From positions 1-8,769 of the forward strand of contig CABVBB010000056.1 in the NCBI GenBank assembly GCA_902496505.1: 8,769 nucleotides of DNA, given 5' to 3'. Source of the stretch: an uncultured Peptococcaceae bacterium (GTDB lineage: Bacteria; Bacillota; Peptococcia; Peptococcales; Peptococcaceae). The notes below the pieces were generated by a model. The model had not been told where the DNA came from, made no database searches, and worked only from the letters and a program-made list of their open reading frames with translations. The position numbers were made by a program, and so were the translations under genes. Of this stretch, positions 6,557-8,769 are shown in pieces. The stretch's first letter is position 1, and each line of letters starts with the position of its first letter.

Positions 6557-6578
6557 GATAATGATATTCTAGTATAAA
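6557..6578 (+). promoter_or_regulatory. AT-rich -10 region with Fur-like half site
   Basis: GATAATGATA (6557-6566) matches the first ten bases of the classical Fur-box consensus, but the second half is poor (12/19 overall by eye). TATAAA (6573-6578) and GATAAT (6557-6562) are the best -10 candidates for the phosphodiesterase gene, yet no good -35 lies 16-18 nt upstream of either. Iron regulation is therefore only a possibility. Confidence 0.25.
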
Positions 6579-6641
6579 AAATTGTGATACAGTGAATGTG
6601 AACAAAGAACAACGCATCAAGCAAATACAAAGGAGTGGATG

Positions 6642-8660
6642 ATGATGAAACGTGAAGCATTAGCCAAAAAGATCTTAGTCCTAGGCATTGATGGTATGGA
6701 CCCGCGACTGACCCGACGATTTGTGGATGAAGGAGCCATGCCCAACACCGCTCAGTTTCTGCAAAGAGGGGCCAGCCGCCAAGATCTGGCCATGCTGGGC
6801 GCACACCCGACTGTAACACCGCCGATGTGGACGACGCTGGCCACTGGCGCTTACCCCTGCACCCATGGCATAACCTGTTTTTGGCGGCAGTCCAAGCAGC
6901 AGCTGGATATGCTGGAGTACAATCTGGATTCCCGTCTCTGTCAGGCAGAGCAATTATGGAACGTTTTCGTTGAAGCTGGTCAAAAGACCTTAGTCTGGCA
7001 TTGGCCTGGCTCTTCCTGGCCGCCAACCAGCGACAGTCCGCTGCTCCATGTGGTAGACGGTACCCATCCTTCTGCTGTAGGCACGCCATCAGCAACAGTA
7101 GACGGCGAATTTATCTTGACAGCCAATGTTAAGATCCAGGAGCTGCTTTATCGCAGCAAGGCCGCCAGCGACAGCAATGTCCCTTGTGTGATCGATGACT
7201 TGATCCCTGAGCAAGAATACACTGATCTGGGCGCCATGGCCTTCAGCCGTGAGGGCAGCGTCAATATCATTTTAAGCGAGATGGACGGCGAGGCTTCGAT
7301 GACCGACAATCCGTATGATGTGGTGATGAGTCCCATCAAAGAAGCGGTCAATTGGGCCAATGCGCCAAAAGGAGCCAAAGAATTTACGATTTTGCTTTCC
7401 CATGGTCTAGTCCATATGCCTGCTTTGATCCTTTGCAATGAATCTGGCGTCTATGATCGCATTGCGCTCTACCATTCCAAAAAAGAGATGGAGCCAGCCT
7501 ATATCCTGGATACGGATGTTTTTTACGATCGCCTGCATGTCAAGGCGATGACGGATGACGGCCCAGTGGATTCCCAGCGCAATATGCGGGTATTGACACT
7601 GGATGACAAGGGTGAGAAGCTGACCATGTGGATCGGTGCGGCGCAAGTGGCTGGACAAGATATGGTCTGGCATCCGAAATCACTGTATCAAGAAGTAACA
7701 GACAATTTTGGGATCCCACCATGCACGTCGATGCTGGGCGGCGCAGATCGACGCTTGATCGTGGACTGCATGGGCGCCAGCTGGGATCGTCATTTGGATT
7801 GGCAGGCAGATGTGCTCAATTACTTCATGGATGAAAAAGATTATCAGGTGATCTTTTCTCATTTCCACAACGTCGATGCCCAAGGCCACATGATCGCCAA
7901 ATACCTGAAGAAGGGGCACAATAGTTTGACTGCTGCTGATTATCAGGAGATGCTCAAGCGGGTCTATGTGCAGACAGACCGCTATATCGGCCGATTCCTG
8001 GAACAGTTGGATAAAGGCTGGACGATCGTGATCGTTTCGGACCATGCCCAGGTCTGCCCAGATTACGAACCGCCTCTGCTCAGTGAGACTTCTGGGGTCA
8101 ATGTCCGCGTCATGGAAGAATTGGGTTTCACGCATATCAAATATGACGCCGCTGGCAATGAATTGAAAGAGATCGATTGGGAGCGGACGAAAGCGGTAGC
8201 GACTCGTGCCAATCATATCTATCTCAATATCAAGGGACGCGATCCGCAGGGCATCGTTGAACCAGAGGATCAATATGAGGTCGAGGAAGAGATCATGACA
8301 GCGCTCTATGGCTACCGTCATAAAGAAAGCGGCAAACGTGTCATTGCCTGCGCTTTGCGCAATAAAGATGCCTATCTGCTGGGTATGGGCGGACCAGAAT
8401 GCGGCGATATCATCTATTGGCTGGCTGAAGGATACAATTTCGACCATGCTGATTCCCTGGGGACGACCTACGGCTGTGCTGGCACCAGCGTTTCGCCGAT
8501 CTTTATGGCCGCTGGCGCAGGCATCAAAGAAAACTTTGTCACGGACCGTCTGATCCGGGAGGTGGATGTTGCACCGACTGTGGCTGTGCTGGGCGGCGTA
8601 CGGATGCCTGCCCAATGTGAAGGCGCACCCGTTTATCAGATCTTATCCGAACAGTATTAA
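6642..8660 (+). CDS. Alkaline-phosphatase-superfamily phosphodiesterase / nucleotide pyrophosphatase
   Basis: Predicted two-metal hydrolase of the type I phosphodiesterase / nucleotide pyrophosphatase family, hydrolysing phosphodiester or pyrophosphate bonds; substrate unknown. Three ATGs occur in a row (6639, 6642, 6645). AGGAG (6631-6635) is 3, 6 and 9 nt from them, so 6642 or 6645 is favoured. From 6642 the product is 672 residues, longer than many relatives. Metal and catalytic residues in order: GIDGMD (Asp17), nucleophile segment HPTVTPPMWTTLATG (Thr59), HNVDAQGH (Asp412, His416), SDHAQ (Asp467, His468). The usual third-His segment appears as FDHADSLGTTYG (His602), before TSVSPIFMAAGAGIK and the closing DVAPTVAVLGGVRMP. 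About 350 residues between Thr59 and Asp412 form a large insert of unknown fold. There is no signal peptide or membrane segment, so it is probably cytoplasmic. It is transcribed alone, divergently from the transporter; a functional link is not evident. Confidence 0.87.
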   Translation: MMKREALAKKILVLGIDGMDPRLTRRFVDEGAMPNTAQFLQRGASRQDLAMLGAHPTVTPPMWTTLATGAYPCTHGITCFWRQSKQQLDMLEYNLDSRLCQAEQLWNVFVEAGQKTLVWHWPGSSWPPTSDSPLLHVVDGTHPSAVGTPSATVDGEFILTANVKIQELLYRSKAASDSNVPCVIDDLIPEQEYTDLGAMAFSREGSVNIILSEMDGEASMTDNPYDVVMSPIKEAVNWANAPKGAKEFTILLSHGLVHMPALILCNESGVYDRIALYHSKKEMEPAYILDTDVFYDRLHVKAMTDDGPVDSQRNMRVLTLDDKGEKLTMWIGAAQVAGQDMVWHPKSLYQEVTDNFGIPPCTSMLGGADRRLIVDCMGASWDRHLDWQADVLNYFMDEKDYQVIFSHFHNVDAQGHMIAKYLKKGHNSLTAADYQEMLKRVYVQTDRYIGRFLEQLDKGWTIVIVSDHAQVCPDYEPPLLSETSGVNVRVMEELGFTHIKYDAAGNELKEIDWERTKAVATRANHIYLNIKGRDPQGIVEPEDQYEVEEEIMTALYGYRHKESGKRVIACALRNKDAYLLGMGGPECGDIIYWLAEGYNFDHADSLGTTYGCAGTSVSPIFMAAGAGIKENFVTDRLIREVDVAPTVAVLGGVRMPAQCEGAPVYQILSEQY

Positions 8661-8677
8661 GCAAGGACAAAAGGAAA

Positions 8678-8706
8678 GACCGCAGCGCTTCGGATGCGCT
8701 GCGGTC
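8678..8706 (+). terminator. Strong hairpin after the phosphodiesterase gene (no T-tract)
   Basis: A perfect 11-bp GC-rich stem (GACCGCAGCGC 8678-8688 with GCGCTGCGGTC 8696-8706) with a 7-nt loop begins 17 nt after the stop codon. The position fits a terminator, but the bases after it (CCTGATAATGG) have no T-run, so termination may be weak or Rho-assisted, or the hairpin may protect the 3' end. From 8707 to the window end I see no gene start; GGAGG (8716-8720) has no suitable start codon behind it. Confidence 0.5.
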
Positions 8707-8769
8707 CCTGATAATGGAGGATATATTTCGATCAGCAATAACATAATATTTTGATCATACGAGCAATTA

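Larger units (their letters stand above)
6348..6641. other. Divergent intergenic regulatory region
   Basis: About 290 nt between the transporter and the phosphodiesterase hold no convincing gene. Seen here are a likely minus-strand promoter (6379-6407), a short direct repeat next to it (6408-6424), a T8 tract (6435-6442), a 5-bp CGGCA/TGCCG hairpin (6486-6490 with 6495-6499), and an AT-rich segment with a Fur-like half (6557-6578). No riboswitch class is recognised. Confidence 0.6.

Noticed and set aside
7680..8615. 311-codon open frame on the minus strand opposite the phosphodiesterase
   Set aside because: The plus-strand protein has conserved metal motifs throughout this stretch; the antisense product shows no family resemblance.
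8716..8769. Start of another gene after GGAGG at 8716-8720
   Set aside because: No ATG, GTG or TTG lies at a usable distance, and downstream is AT-rich without a convincing frame.
1..8769. CRISPR arrays, tRNA/rRNA genes, insertion sequences
   Set aside because: No regularly spaced repeats, cloverleaf structures, transposase frames or terminal inverted repeats were found on reading both strands.

Overview
The window looks like chromosomal DNA from an anaerobic Gram-positive-lineage bacterium (Firmicutes). Base composition is moderately GC-rich, Shine-Dalgarno sequences are strong (AGGAGG, GAGGTGA, AGGAG), promoters resemble sigma-70/A sites and intrinsic terminators are clear. The mix of genes is compatible with a Negativicutes-type gut or rumen bacterium, but that placement is a guess; only the broad assignment is supported.

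Layout. (1) 2-979, +: 3' part of alanine dehydrogenase (ald), cut by the window edge and followed by a clean terminator (1018-1056). (2) 1077-5384, +: a new transcription unit. A near-consensus promoter (1077-1105) precedes a PstS-like phosphate-type binding lipoprotein (1157-2098). That gene overlaps by 20 nt a second lipoprotein with two RsiV/DUF3298-like units (2079-3506). Then, 27 nt later, comes a compact phage-type family B DNA polymerase with a 3'-5' exonuclease domain (3534-5234). No promoter or terminator was found between these three genes. A possible 24-codon reading frame follows (5271-5345), ending at the first base of a perfect 16-bp bidirectional terminator (5345-5384). (3) 5397-6347, -: an EamA/DMT-family 10-helix transporter, converging on the same terminator. 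(4) 6348-6641: a divergent regulatory region. (5) 6642-8660, +: a large cytoplasmic alkaline-phosphatase-superfamily phosphodiesterase/nucleotide pyrophosphatase, followed by a strong hairpin without a T-tract.

How the genes relate. ald, the transporter and the phosphodiesterase look like independent, ordinary chromosomal genes. The unusual part is the three-gene unit. Two secreted lipoproteins are followed, apparently on one transcript, by a stand-alone polymerase of a type normally encoded by phages, with no integrase, terminal protein, capsid or other phage gene in view. The polymerase keeps all expected exonuclease and palm motifs. It has a very short motif A-to-B interval (about 47 residues) and Asn-Thr-Asp-Gly at motif C, so it looks intact and maintained rather than decayed. 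It is the best candidate here for something not well described.
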